DNA from: Buchnera aphidicola (Pemphigus populi)
Lineage (GTDB): Bacteria; Pseudomonadota; Gammaproteobacteria; Enterobacterales; Enterobacteriaceae
DNA: 64,000 bases
Direction of reading: 5' to 3'
Assembly (NCBI RefSeq): GCF_964058935.1
Contig: NZ_OZ060372.1
Coordinates: forward strand, 546,922-610,921
Below the pieces are notes generated by a model that was not told the DNA's origin, made no database searches, and saw only the letters and a list, made by a program, of their open reading frames with translations. The translations under genes were made by a program, and so were the position numbers. This document shows positions 19,568 to 30,042 of the stretch, one piece after another. Numbering within the stretch: the stretch's first letter is position 1; every line of letters starts with the position of its first letter.

Positions 19568-20218
19568 ATGGTTGATTGGAAACAAGAATTTATTAAATTC
19601 TCTTTAAAAAAGAAAGTATTACAGTTTGGAGATTTTCAATTAAAATCCGGAAGAAAAAGCCCTTATTTTTTTAATTCCGGTTTATTTTATACCGGAAAAG
19701 ATATTTCTAAATTAGGTAAATTTTATGCTCATGCCATAGTTGAATCAAAAATAAATGGTAATGTATTGTATGGATTAGCTTATAAAGGCATTCCTATTGT
19801 GACAGCTACAGCTTTTGCTTTAAATAAATACTATAATATCAATTTACCATTTTGTTTTAATAGAAAAAAAATAAAACAATATGGAGAAGGAGGGCAATTA
19901 ATAGGACATAATTTGAAAAAAAACATCATAATTATAGATGATGTTATCACAGTGGGTACAGCAATTAAAAATTCAGTAAAAAAAATAGAAGAAAAAAATA
20001 AAACATCTATATCTGCAGTAATAGTATCCTTAGATCGTCAAGAATTAGGTAATAAAACAAACTCTGCCGTAAAAGAAATAGAAAGTAAATATACTTGTAA
20101 AGTAATCTCTATAATTAATATACAAGATGTAATTAATTATCTTTCAGAAGAAAAAGATATGAAATTTAATTTAAATAAATTAAATAATTATCGTTTACAA
20201 TATGGAACTAAAAAATAA
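19568..20218 (+). CDS. pyrE: Orotate phosphoribosyltransferase
   Basis: Joins orotate and PRPP to give OMP in pyrimidine synthesis. 216 residues (E. coli 213). The PRPP-binding motif is IIIDDVITVGTAI, and the flexible catalytic loop has RKKIKQYGEGG. LKSGRKSPYFFN near residues 24-35 and YGLAYKGIP are typical. Ribosome site AGGA lies 8 bp before the ATG. It is convergent with dut, with 13 bp between the stops; in E. coli dut also lies next to pyrE, in the slmA-dut region. Confidence 0.96.
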   Translation: MVDWKQEFIKFSLKKKVLQFGDFQLKSGRKSPYFFNSGLFYTGKDISKLGKFYAHAIVESKINGNVLYGLAYKGIPIVTATAFALNKYYNINLPFCFNRKKIKQYGEGGQLIGHNLKKNIIIIDDVITVGTAIKNSVKKIEEKNKTSISAVIVSLDRQELGNKTNSAVKEIESKYTCKVISIINIQDVINYLSEEKDMKFNLNKLNNYRLQYGTKK

Positions 20219-20231
20219 AATATTATAATTA

Positions 20232-20687
20232 TTAATCTCCAGAATGGCCAAATCCTTTATTACCACGATCAGTCTTTATAGTAAAATTATTTACTATATT
20301 AAATTCTGGACGAATTATAGGAACAAAAACTATTTGTGCTATTCTATCACCCGGTCTTATAAAATATGTTTTTTTACTCCTGTTCCACAACGACACCATA
20401 ACTTCACCTTGATAATCAGAATCAAGTAAACCTATTAAATTACCTAAAACAATGCCAAATTTGTGACCTAATCCAGAACGAGGTAATATCATAGCAGTAA
20501 TATTAGCATCAGCAATATGAATAGCAATTCCAGTAGGTAATAAAACTGTTTGATAAGATAATAATCTCAATTTTTTTTCTAAACATGCTATTAAATCTAA
20601 AGCTGCAGAACCTTCAGTCGCATACTTTAAAAATAAAAACTCTTTGCCTAATCTGGAATCTAATACCTTAATATTAATTTTTTTCAT
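20232..20687 (-). CDS. dut: dUTP pyrophosphatase
   Basis: Trimeric enzyme that hydrolyses dUTP to dUMP and keeps uracil out of DNA. The five family motifs are seen: ALDL(I)AC near the start, [34 protein letters not shown], and the C-terminal [11 protein letters not shown] that closes on the site. The start is ATG 20687 (151 residues, as in E. coli); the frame stays open back to a TTG at 20714 that overlaps the cysQ stop, but that extension has no family match. It lies 23 bp after cysQ on the same strand. Confidence 0.96.
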   Translation of the reverse strand: MKKINIKVLDSRLGKEFLFLKYATEGSAALDLIACLEKKLRLLSYQTVLLPTGIAIHIADANITAMILPRSGLGHKFGIVLGNLIGLLDSDYQGEVMVSLWNRSKKTYFIRPGDRIAQIVFVPIIRPEFNIVNNFTIKTDRGNKGFGHSGD

Positions 20688-20710
20688 TTTAACTTTTATT
20701 TTAATATCAA

Positions 20711-21493
20711 TCAATTATTAATTTTGTTTTTGTAAAATTCTATTTTATATCGTTGATCACTTGCAGCAAAGAAACCTGGATTACAAAAATTTATAGATGG
20801 AAAGTAATTCAAAGGCATATTGTTACATGTTCGAACTATACCTCCAGCAGCAGTAACAATAGCATCACCGGCAGCAGTATCCCATATTTTTGTTTTACCA
20901 ATACGGGGATACAACTGTATTTTACCTTCTGCTACTAAACAAAATTTTAAAGAAGAACCTATTTTAAATATTTTATAAGGCTTTAACTTTTCTAAAGCAT
21001 CATATATATTATGATTATTATGATAATAACTCAGAGCAATATTTGGAGGAGAAAATTTACGGACATGTATTTCTTTTTTATATCCTTTTTCTTGTTTCCA
21101 AGCTTTATTATTATCTGTATAGTATAATATATCAAAAAATGGAACATAAATAACACCAAACACAGGTGTTCCTTGATCTATTAATGCAATATTAATTGTG
21201 AATTCATCTCGTTTATTTACAAATTCTTTTGTACCATCTAATGGATCAATTAACCAATATTTGTTCCAATTTTTATCTTTATTCCAATCAGATAAATTTT
21301 CTTCAGATAAAAAAGAAATATTTGGAGTTAGAAGACTTAATTTATTTTTAATAATATTATGCGCTATTTTATCCGCTTCTGTTACAGGAGATTTATCAAG
21401 TTTATAGGAAATATTCATTTTCACTTCATTACGATAGTATTTCATTAATATAAATCCAACTTCTTTAACTAATACCAAAATTTTTTTTAACAT
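20711..21493 (-). CDS. cysQ: 3'(2'),5'-bisphosphate nucleotidase CysQ
   Basis: Inositol monophosphatase-like enzyme that hydrolyses PAP (3'-phosphoadenosine 5'-phosphate), the by-product of sulfate reduction, to AMP. 260 residues (E. coli 246). The metal-binding motifs are [18 protein letters not shown] and WDTAAGDAI; the C terminus extends by about a dozen residues. Its retention suggests that sulfate assimilation or 4'-phosphopantetheine transfer makes PAP here, since acyl carrier protein synthase also releases it. It is placed between rplI and dut. Confidence 0.94.
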   Translation of the reverse strand: MLKKILVLVKEVGFILMKYYRNEVKMNISYKLDKSPVTEADKIAHNIIKNKLSLLTPNISFLSEENLSDWNKDKNWNKYWLIDPLDGTKEFVNKRDEFTINIALIDQGTPVFGVIYVPFFDILYYTDNNKAWKQEKGYKKEIHVRKFSPPNIALSYYHNNHNIYDALEKLKPYKIFKIGSSLKFCLVAEGKIQLYPRIGKTKIWDTAAGDAIVTAAGGIVRTCNNMPLNYFPSINFCNPGFFAASDQRYKIEFYKNKINN

Positions 21494-21547
21494 TTAAAAA
21501 CTCTTTTATTGCAAAATAATTGATAAAAATAAAAATATACAAAAACT

Positions 21548-22000
21548 CTAAGAGTTAGAAACAATATCTACATTAATATTTAAACTTACTTCATTATGAG
21601 GATAGAATATTACTTGATGTCTACCTATATGACGTAGTACACCATTTGGCAAACGAATTTCATTTTTGTTGACAGCAACCCCCAACAATGTTATTGCTTC
21701 TGCTATATCACGGGATCCTATAGACCCAAATAATTTACCTTCTTCTCCAGATTTAGATCGTATAATTATTGATTCTATTAATTTTATTTTGCTTGCTCTA
21801 GATTGAGCAATATTTAACTTATTAGCTATCTTTTCTCTCAATTTTGTTTTTTGAGATTCAACAATCTCAATATTTCTTTTAGTAGCTAAAATTGCTTTTC
21901 CTTGAGGTAATAAATAGTTTCTTGCATATCCTGATTTGACATGAACTAATTCACCTAAATTACCTAATTTTTTTACTGTAGAAAGAAGAATAACCTGCAT
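21548..22000 (-). CDS. rplI: Ribosomal protein bL9
   Basis: Large-subunit protein with two globular domains joined by a long helix. The N domain is MQVILLSTVKKLGNLGE with GYARNYLLPQGKA; the C domain has GKLFGSIGSRDIAEA and RLPNGVLRHIG. 150 residues from ATG 22000 (E. coli 149). An in-frame ATG at 22015 is not the start: it overlaps the ribosome site GGAGG at 22009-22013, which is 8 bp upstream of ATG 22000. Last gene of the rpsF-rpsR-rplI cluster. Confidence 0.97.
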   Translation of the reverse strand: MQVILLSTVKKLGNLGELVHVKSGYARNYLLPQGKAILATKRNIEIVESQKTKLREKIANKLNIAQSRASKIKLIESIIIRSKSGEEGKLFGSIGSRDIAEAITLLGVAVNKNEIRLPNGVLRHIGRHQVIFYPHNEVSLNINVDIVSNS

Positions 22001-22008
22001 TAATGGAT

Positions 22009-22013
22009 CCTCC
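22009..22013 (-). promoter_or_regulatory. Strong ribosome-binding site deciding the rplI start
   Basis: GGAGG on the minus strand, 8 bp before ATG 22000. Such a full Shine-Dalgarno is rare in this window, and it rules out the upstream in-frame ATG that it overlaps. Confidence 0.8.
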
Positions 22014-22033
22014 ATTAAAAAATATAAATTTAA

Positions 22034-22261
22034 TTACTGATGTTGATCGGTATAAGGAAGTAATGATAAATAACGAGCTATTTTGATAGCACGAGATAAT
22101 TGTCGTTGATATTTAGCTCTAGTGCCAGTAATTCTACTAGGTACAATTTTACCACTTTCAGTAATATAATTTCTTAATATAGAAATATCTTTATAATCTA
22201 TTTCTTTAATTTTTTCTGAAGTAAATCTACAAAATTTACGACGACGAAAATAACGCGCCAT
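22034..22261 (-). CDS. rpsR: Ribosomal protein bS18
   Basis: Small-subunit platform protein that pairs with S6 (rpsF, upstream). 75 residues from ATG 22261, as in E. coli, with [29 protein letters not shown] and [13 protein letters not shown] at 22267 is in frame but would add two residues without family support. AGGA lies about 10 bp upstream. The spacer from rpsF is only 111 bp, too short for priB, which lies between these genes in E. coli. Confidence 0.97.
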   Translation of the reverse strand: MARYFRRRKFCRFTSEKIKEIDYKDISILRNYITESGKIVPSRITGTRAKYQRQLSRAIKIARYLSLLPYTDQHQ

Positions 22262-22372
22262 ATTCACATTTTCCTTTTTTTTATGAAAAATAATAGTTTA
22301 TAATTGTTATTATTATTAACGATATAATATTGATTATTATAACTATAAAATACAATTTGTTATAAACATTTT

Positions 22373-22729
22373 TTATATCAATATACCTTCCTTTTTATCT
22401 ATTTTTTCTTCTTTTATTTTGACCATAGGAGATGGTTCAATTATTGCTTTTTTCATATTTAAAATCACATTACGAATGATTGCGGTGTTAAACCTAAAAT
22501 CGTTTGATAATGTATTAATAAATTTAGAATCAACTTCTATATTCATTAACACATAATGCGCTTTACGCAATTTATTAATAGAATAGGACAATTGACGTCT
22601 ACCCCAATCTTCTAATCGATATATGGTGCCATTATTTTTTTTTATTAATTTTTTATATTGTTCTATCATTTTTGGTACGTGTTCACTTTGATCTGGATGA
22701 ACCATGAATATTATCTCATAATAACTCAT
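22373..22729 (-). CDS. rpsF: Ribosomal protein bS6
   Basis: Small-subunit protein bound to S18. 118 residues; the E. coli protein is longer owing to its acidic, Glu-tailed C terminus, which is absent here. The core [26 protein letters not shown] and KAHYVLMN is conserved. First gene of the rpsF-rpsR-rplI cluster. An 8-bp inverted repeat at 22811-22838 lies upstream, near where the promoter should be. Confidence 0.97.
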   Translation of the reverse strand: MSYYEIIFMVHPDQSEHVPKMIEQYKKLIKKNNGTIYRLEDWGRRQLSYSINKLRKAHYVLMNIEVDSKFINTLSNDFRFNTAIIRNVILNMKKAIIEPSPMVKIKEEKIDKKEGILI

Positions 22730-22932
22730 AAAATTACTCTTTTTGGATATAAGATTTTTTAAAAAATTAATTTTTATAAAAGTAAATAAATTTATTAAAA
22801 AATAATTACGTTATTACTATAATATATAGCAGTAATAAAAAAAATTCAATACACGATATTCCATATAATTAAAAATTATTTTTATTAAAAAATTTATTTA
22901 ACTTTTTATATTTTTTCTAAAAGTTTTATAAA

Positions 22933-22972
22933 ATTAAACTAGGACTAATTTTAAAATTAGCCCTAGTTTAAT
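22933..22972 (-). terminator. Terminator after purA
   Basis: A long hairpin begins 5 bp past the purA stop: 11 outer pairs ending AAACTAGG/CCTAGTTT, one A-C mismatch, then CTAATT/AATTAG. T-rich sequence follows on the minus strand. It separates purA from the rpsF cluster. Confidence 0.65.
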
Positions 22973-22977
22973 AATTA

Positions 22978-24315
<1,338 letters not shown>

Positions 24316-24436
24316 TCATACAATTCTATAATATGTCTTCATACATAAAAAATATAAATATGTTTTAATAAACATATTTATTATATAATTTAATATTTTA
24401 AAAATAATCTCAATTTAAATTAACAAAATTATTTTT

Positions 24437-25426
24437 TTATCTTTCATATGTTTTAAAAATGTTATCTGAACGTATTATAATAAAATTTTTACCTGTATTG
24501 AAAATTTTTTCATATACTTGTAGTTTTCTAAGAAAACGATAAAAATTAGGGTCTTTGATAAAAAAACTAGATAACAATTTTAATGATATTGCTTCACCTT
24601 CTCCTTTAATAATTAACCCTTTTATATTTGCATCTAACAATATTTTTATAGCTGCATAATCTGCTTTTGATTTAATTTTTTTAGCTATCAATTTTCCTTT
24701 CAATATTTCATTTCTGGCAATAAATTCATTTTCTAACTGCATATGATGATAAATTTCATTCAAAATTAGAATAGATAAAGTAATTTTTTTTATAGATATG
24801 TCTACTACTTGTACCCCTAAATTTTCAATATCACTAGAATTGATAAGTTGTTTTAGAGAAAAACTATCTTCTCTAATATTTTTATTGGTTAATATAGTAT
24901 TTTTTTTATTTAAAAAAGAAGATTTTTGAACAGGATCTTTTAATCCAAATGAATAAAAATTAAATTTTTCATATATTTTTTTATTTAACAAATTTATTTT
25001 TTTTTCAATTGATGTATTTTGATTTAATTTATTAACGGTAGAAAATAATATATTTTCTAATTTCTGTTTTAATGCAAGTTCTATTTTATAGAAATGATTA
25101 TTTCTGGTAGATAAATAATAACGACCAAAATCATTTATTTTCCATTGAATGGAACAATCGATTGTTAAATCTTTTTTTTCTTGATCAATAAAAATATGTA
25201 ATCTATTTTCTGTGGTTTGAATTTTAGAATTTATTTTTTTTACCGATTCTATTAAAGGTAATTTATAATGTAATCCCGGTGTAAACAGTAATATATTTTT
25301 ATCTTTATTTTTTACTATTTTCCCGAATCGAAACAGAATTCCACGTTCTCCTTCTTCAATCAAAAAAAAACCGGTACTTAAAAAAAAACAAAAAATACCT
25401 AATAATAAAATATACATTTTTCTCAT
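24437..25426 (-). CDS. hflC: HflC, membrane protease modulator
   Basis: SPFH/prohibitin-family inner-membrane protein that with HflK surrounds and restrains FtsH. From ATG 25426 it has 329 residues (E. coli 334). One N-terminal membrane segment (about 5-22, YILLLGIFCFFLSTGFFL) is followed by EEGERGILFRFGKI, the family start of the periplasmic band-7 domain. The frame stays open upstream to TTG 25498, but that stretch has no counterpart. Sequence is diverged and Lys/Asn/Ile-rich compared with E. coli. Directly downstream of hflK. Confidence 0.9.
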   Translation of the reverse strand: MRKMYILLLGIFCFFLSTGFFLIEEGERGILFRFGKIVKNKDKNILLFTPGLHYKLPLIESVKKINSKIQTTENRLHIFIDQEKKDLTIDCSIQWKINDFGRYYLSTRNNHFYKIELALKQKLENILFSTVNKLNQNTSIEKKINLLNKKIYEKFNFYSFGLKDPVQKSSFLNKKNTILTNKNIREDSFSLKQLINSSDIENLGVQVVDISIKKITLSILILNEIYHHMQLENEFIARNEILKGKLIAKKIKSKADYAAIKILLDANIKGLIIKGEGEAISLKLLSSFFIKDPNFYRFLRKLQVYEKIFNTGKNFIIIRSDNIFKTYER

Positions 25427-25501
25427 ATTTTTTAAAAATTCCTCTATTTTAATAATACTTTCTATATTTTTTAAGATTTTATAAAGAGCTGTTCTCAAAT
25501 T

Positions 25502-26650
25502 TTATAGAAAATAATCAACATGATCATTGTTTATAATAGAAAGAAAAGAATGTAACTGAATATTTTTTCTAGAAGAAAAATATGGAGATAAGTTAAATTT
25601 ATAATCATTGAGTAATAAATTATTTAATGGAATTAATAATATTGTATTATGATTTGTATCGACTAATATTTTTTTTATATGACTTAATATACTTTCAATG
25701 GTTTCAATGTAAATTTGCTCTAAGATTATTTTTTTTTTAACTCTATATTCATGTAATATTTTTGAGAAAAGAATTATGTTACTTTTTGATTTTTCTATCT
25801 TATACATTTTATATAATTTAGATTGAGTTAAAATATTTTGAGCTTTGCTATTAGCTAAAAAAATAACTTCATTTGCATAATTTTTAGACATTTTAATATA
25901 TTTTTGCTTATTCTTATAAGCTAATCTAATTTCATTCAACGATGATTGCACTGCTCTCGGATAGCAAACTTTTTTAAGATTTATATCTGTAATAGAGATA
26001 CCTAATTTATATATTCTTATCTTTTCTTCTGCTTCTTTTTTAATTTCATTTTTAATGATATCATTATTTTTTACAAAAATTGTATCTATATTATGACGTC
26101 CTATTATATTGTACAATACACCACGAATTATTTGACGAATATTATCATCAGGATTTTCAACTGAAAAAAGATAATCTTCAAAATTAACGATCTTATACTT
26201 TGCATTGATTTCTATATTTAATAATTTTTCTTCTATACTTAATAATAAATTAGAAAATGTAATTTCTCGTATAATGTCAACATCAATATATTTTATTTTA
26301 TTAATTAAAATAGGTCTCCAATGTAATCCTGGATCAACTACATGACTGTATTTTCCTAAATGTATTACTACACCTTTTTCATTTTCTTTAATAATATAAA
26401 ATCCACTAAAAAATGAACATAACAAAATCAAACTTAATATTATAAAAATTGAAGTTTTAATATTATTAAATCTATTAAAGTTTCTACCATAGTTTTTTAC
26501 TATATGTCTAAATAAAGAAAAGAAATATTTTTTATTAAAAGAAAATATTTTATTTTTTCTATTTATTTTTATATCTTTATTTGATTTATTATCTTTTTTA
26601 CTCCATGGATCGTGATTAAATTTATCATCACTAGGTTCATTCCAGACCAT
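25502..26650 (-). CDS. hflK: HflK, membrane protease modulator
   Basis: Partner of HflC in the FtsH-controlling complex. 382 residues from ATG 26650 (E. coli 419). The start VWNEPSDD and HDPWSKK matches the family; the cytoplasmic tail has lost its Gly-rich stretch. One membrane segment near 68-86 (FIILSLILLCSFFSGFYII) is followed by EKGVVIHLGKY and the band-7 domain. GGAG 7 bp upstream of ATG 26650 selects it over ATG 26656, which would sit 1 bp from GGAG. Whether ftsH itself is retained cannot be seen here. Confidence 0.9.
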   Translation of the reverse strand: MVWNEPSDDKFNHDPWSKKDNKSNKDIKINRKNKIFSFNKKYFFSLFRHIVKNYGRNFNRFNNIKTSIFIILSLILLCSFFSGFYIIKENEKGVVIHLGKYSHVVDPGLHWRPILINKIKYIDVDIIREITFSNLLLSIEEKLLNIEINAKYKIVNFEDYLFSVENPDDNIRQIIRGVLYNIIGRHNIDTIFVKNNDIIKNEIKKEAEEKIRIYKLGISITDINLKKVCYPRAVQSSLNEIRLAYKNKQKYIKMSKNYANEVIFLANSKAQNILTQSKLYKMYKIEKSKSNIILFSKILHEYRVKKKIILEQIYIETIESILSHIKKILVDTNHNTILLIPLNNLLLNDYKFNLSPYFSSRKNIQLHSFLSIINNDHVDYFL

Positions 26651-26657
26651 ATGCATA

Positions 26658-26661
26658 CTCC
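26658..26661 (-). promoter_or_regulatory. Ribosome-binding site deciding the hflK start
   Basis: GGAG on the minus strand is 1 bp from ATG 26656 and 7 bp from ATG 26650. Only the second spacing is workable, giving the N terminus MVWNEP that matches E. coli MAWNQP. Confidence 0.65.
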
Positions 26662-27052
26662 GTACGTCTACAATTAATTATGTATGATATATATTTTTTA
26701 AAATTTATATTTATTTTTTAAAAAATTTTAGTTATAGTTTATAACTATTAATTAAAAATTTCATTATTGATATTGTTTATTATAAAACTAACATATTTAT
26801 ATTAGTTAATATATTAATTATTAATAATTAATAAAAATGAAAATAATATTTTACTTTAATGAAATCAATAATCTTTTAATATCAATTATATCTTAAAAAT
26901 ATATTTTAATATTGAGCTAAATATAAATATATGGAGAAATAAATTTAATAAATAAGTTTTATATAAATAAAAATAATTTATTTAATATTTATTGTATATA
27001 CGTTATTATTAATAATAAAAAATTATTTTAGTTACATAAAATATATTTAATT
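26662..27052. other. Spacer where hfq and hflX would lie
   Basis: About 390 bp of nearly pure A/T between the miaA stop and hflK. In E. coli this interval holds hfq and hflX. No Hfq-like frame (NGIKLQGQ, YKHAIST) or GTPase motif can be read, so both genes are lost from this place. Confidence 0.6.
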
Positions 27053-28012
27053 CTAAAATATCGTATTAGAATTATAGTATTTAAAAATTTCTAATATTTT
27101 CTTTATAGATAAATCGGTACTATCATTATATATGTAATGAACATTACGCCATTTCTTTAACCATGTCATTTGATGTTTAGCTAACTGACGTGTAGCTGTA
27201 ATAGATTGTTCTATCATATCTTTATAACTTATATTACCAGATAAAAATTTCCACATTTGGAAATATCCTATTCTATTAATAGAACATGAATTAACATTTA
27301 AATTTTTTCTATTAAATAAATGTTCGACTTCTTTCTGAAAACCTAAATCTAACATATCTCTAAATCTATTCTCAATTTTTTTATGCAAAAATAATATATT
27401 TCTTGGTATCAATGAAAATTGAATAGCTTGATAGGGAAAAAAATAATTTTTTTTATTAGTTAATTCTGATAATGTTTTTCCTGAAATAAAATAAACTTCT
27501 AATGCTCTCACAACTCTTTGTAAATCATTAGGATGAATTCTATTTGCAGAAACCGGATCAATTATTTTTAATTTTTTATGGAAACAACTTAAACCTATTA
27601 TTTTTGCTTCTTTAATAAAATGCTTTCGTAATTTAATATCTGCAGAAGGTAATTCTGTTAATCCTTCTAACAATATTTTATAATACAACATAGTTCCACC
27701 AACTAACAAAGGTATTTTTTTATTATTTATTATTTCTGATATTGCAATTAAAACTTCTTTTTTAAATTCACCAGCTGAATAGTTATCTTCAGCATTTTTA
27801 ATATCAACTAATTTATGTGGAGCTTGAATTAATTCTTGTTTAGTTGGTTTAGCTGTTCCAATATTTAAATCTCTATAAACTAAACCTGAATCTACACTAA
27901 TAATATCTACAGGCAAATAATTTCTTAATTTAATGGCTAAATTACTTTTTCCACATGCGGTTGGACCCATGAGAAAAATTACTATAGATTTTCTTTCCAT
28001 AATTGAATTCAT
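27053..28012 (-). CDS. miaA: tRNA dimethylallyltransferase MiaA
   Basis: Adds the isopentenyl group to A37 of tRNAs that read codons starting with U. 319 residues (E. coli 316). The P-loop is GPTACGKS; then ISVDSGLVYRDLNIGTAKP, LVGGTMLYY and the late motif ATRQLAKHQMTW are family signatures. Its ATG (28012-28010) overlaps the mutL stop as ATGA, so translation is probably coupled to mutL, as in the E. coli mutL-miaA operon. Confidence 0.96.
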   Translation of the reverse strand: MNSIMERKSIVIFLMGPTACGKSNLAIKLRNYLPVDIISVDSGLVYRDLNIGTAKPTKQELIQAPHKLVDIKNAEDNYSAGEFKKEVLIAISEIINNKKIPLLVGGTMLYYKILLEGLTELPSADIKLRKHFIKEAKIIGLSCFHKKLKIIDPVSANRIHPNDLQRVVRALEVYFISGKTLSELTNKKNYFFPYQAIQFSLIPRNILFLHKKIENRFRDMLDLGFQKEVEHLFNRKNLNVNSCSINRIGYFQMWKFLSGNISYKDMIEQSITATRQLAKHQMTWLKKWRNVHYIYNDSTDLSIKKILEIFKYYNSNTIF

Positions 28013-29769
28013 ATTTTTAAAACACTCATTTTTTTATTAAAATTTATTGGTTGTAATAATTCTGAAGGAGGGAATTCTATAAAAATAGGACAAAATTTTT
28101 CCATATCTGATAATACTTTTATTATTTTAATATTATCCCATTTTATTTGTGATATTTTTATACGTAATGCAAACCATTTTAATAATGATGAATAAGTAAT
28201 ACTTTTTTTTAAAAACAAATGTTTTAAAAAATATAAAAATAATTTTTTCCAATCTTGTTTTTTCAAAACCATAGGTATAGTTTTTAAATAAAGATAATGA
28301 GAAAAAATAAAAAAATACAATCCAAATTTAAATAAAATATTTTTATTTTTAATAATAGAATGTAATTCTATAGCAATAATTTTAACTTTAAAAGCTTTCG
28401 GTAAAATAAATAACTCTATTTTATTAGAGTAAATATTTTTTGTATTACTAATAAAAACTAATCTTTGAGCCATAGGAAGAGAAATTAAAAAAAAACCTTT
28501 ATTATTTTCAATAACCATATAATACTTATTAACTAAAGATAGCAAATAACCAAAACATTTATAAAAATTATTAAATAAGACAGTTTTTTCAAAAAAATAA
28601 TATTTTTTCCATTTTTCTTGTAGATTGGAATCGTTATTTAAAAAATTTTTTAACAATAGTTTTTTAGGTATTTTATCCTTATTTTTTCCTGAAATTTTAA
28701 AAAATTTTTCATCAGATAATTTTGAATTTTTCAATATCACGTCATCATATTTTATTAATACAGTGCTCTTATTATTTTTTTTAAAAGAAAATATTATTGC
28801 TTGATAAACAAAATCATGTACTAAACGAGATTGGTTAAATTCAATTTCAGATTTATCAGGATGAATATTTATATCAATTTTATTATTTGGAATTATAATA
28901 TATAAAATGGAAGGAAAAAAAACATTATTACCAAAAATTTCTTGAATAGCTTGATGTACAGCATGACGAATGATATTATTTTTTACAATACGATTGTTAA
29001 CATAATAATATTGTTTATTTTGATTGAAAATTTTTTTTTCAGATAATGAAATCCAACCGGATGCATACATAAAATCTTTTTTAAAATCTATTGGTATTAA
29101 TTTCTTTACAAAATTGTGATTAAATAAACTTTGTAGTCTAATAATATTTTGTGAGTTATTATCAACTCTAACATAATGTTTTATTAATTTATTATTATGT
29201 TTTAATGTAATATCAATATTTTTTTTAGATAATGCCATACAACGCACCACTTCATGAATCTTAATAAATTCACTTTTTTCAGTTTTCATAAACTTTTGAC
29301 GTACAGGAACATTATAAAATAAATCACATACTGTTACGCTAGTACCTATAGGATGAGAAGTCGGTTTTAATATAATTGGATTATTATATCCTTCCGTATA
29401 TAATAACCATGCTGTAGTGTTTTTCTTAGTACAAGAAATTAAAGTAGTACGTGAAATTGCAGTAATACTCGATAATGCTTCACCACGAAACCCCAAACTT
29501 TTTATAGTTTCTAAATCATTTAAAAAAAAAATTTTACTAGTGGTATGACGTAAAATAGCTATTTTTAAATCTTTTTTACTCATACCAAAACCATTATCAG
29601 AAATTCTAATTGATTGCAATCCACCCTTTTCAATGTTAACACGAATACTAGTTGCACCTGCATCTATACTATTTTCTATAAGTTCTTTTACTACTGAACT
29701 GGGACTATGAATAATTTCTCCTGCGGAAATTTGACTAATGACTTCTATAGGAAGCATGCGAATCATCAT
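28009..29769 (-). CDS. mutL: DNA mismatch repair protein MutL
   Basis: GHKL ATPase that connects mismatch detection to strand cutting. 586 residues (E. coli 615). The N-terminal ATPase motifs are VVKELIENSIDAGA, DNGFGMSKKDL, RHTTSKI and GFRGEALSSI, followed by the transducer domain with NVPVRQKFMK and NKQYYYVNNR. The linker and C-terminal dimerisation domain are Lys/Asn-rich and diverged but present to the end. It may start at either of two adjacent ATG codons. Overlaps miaA by 4 bp. Confidence 0.95.
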   Translation of the reverse strand: MMIRMLPIEVISQISAGEIIHSPSSVVKELIENSIDAGATSIRVNIEKGGLQSIRISDNGFGMSKKDLKIAILRHTTSKIFFLNDLETIKSLGFRGEALSSITAISRTTLISCTKKNTTAWLLYTEGYNNPIILKPTSHPIGTSVTVCDLFYNVPVRQKFMKTEKSEFIKIHEVVRCMALSKKNIDITLKHNNKLIKHYVRVDNNSQNIIRLQSLFNHNFVKKLIPIDFKKDFMYASGWISLSEKKIFNQNKQYYYVNNRIVKNNIIRHAVHQAIQEIFGNNVFFPSILYIIIPNNKIDINIHPDKSEIEFNQSRLVHDFVYQAIIFSFKKNNKSTVLIKYDDVILKNSKLSDEKFFKISGKNKDKIPKKLLLKNFLNNDSNLQEKWKKYYFFEKTVLFNNFYKCFGYLLSLVNKYYMVIENNKGFFLISLPMAQRLVFISNTKNIYSNKIELFILPKAFKVKIIAIELHSIIKNKNILFKFGLYFFIFSHYLYLKTIPMVLKKQDWKKLFLYFLKHLFLKKSITYSSLLKWFALRIKISQIKWDNIKIIKVLSDMEKFCPIFIEFPPSELLQPINFNKKMSVLKI

Positions 29770-30042
29770 ATAAACTCTTATAAAATATTGAATAATTTAT
29801 AATACATTGTTAAAAATATTTAAATAATATTTAAAATATTAAATTTTATTACATATATTAGATATATAAAAAATGAATTAATATAAATAAAAAAATTTTA
29901 TGTATTATTTAAAATTAATTATCTTACATATATAAGATATTAAATATAAAATATATAGATCTATATCTATTAATAAAACAAATTTACTATATTAAAGTAA
30001 TTACTTAATTATTTTTTGTTATAAAAATATTGTGTACCATTT

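Noticed and set aside
20688-20714. dut starting at TTG 20714 overlapping cysQ
   Set aside because: ATG 20687 gives the exact E. coli length and N terminus.
25427-25498. HflC extended upstream to TTG 25498
   Set aside because: The added residues have no family counterpart; ATG 25426 gives MRK followed by the membrane segment as in E. coli.
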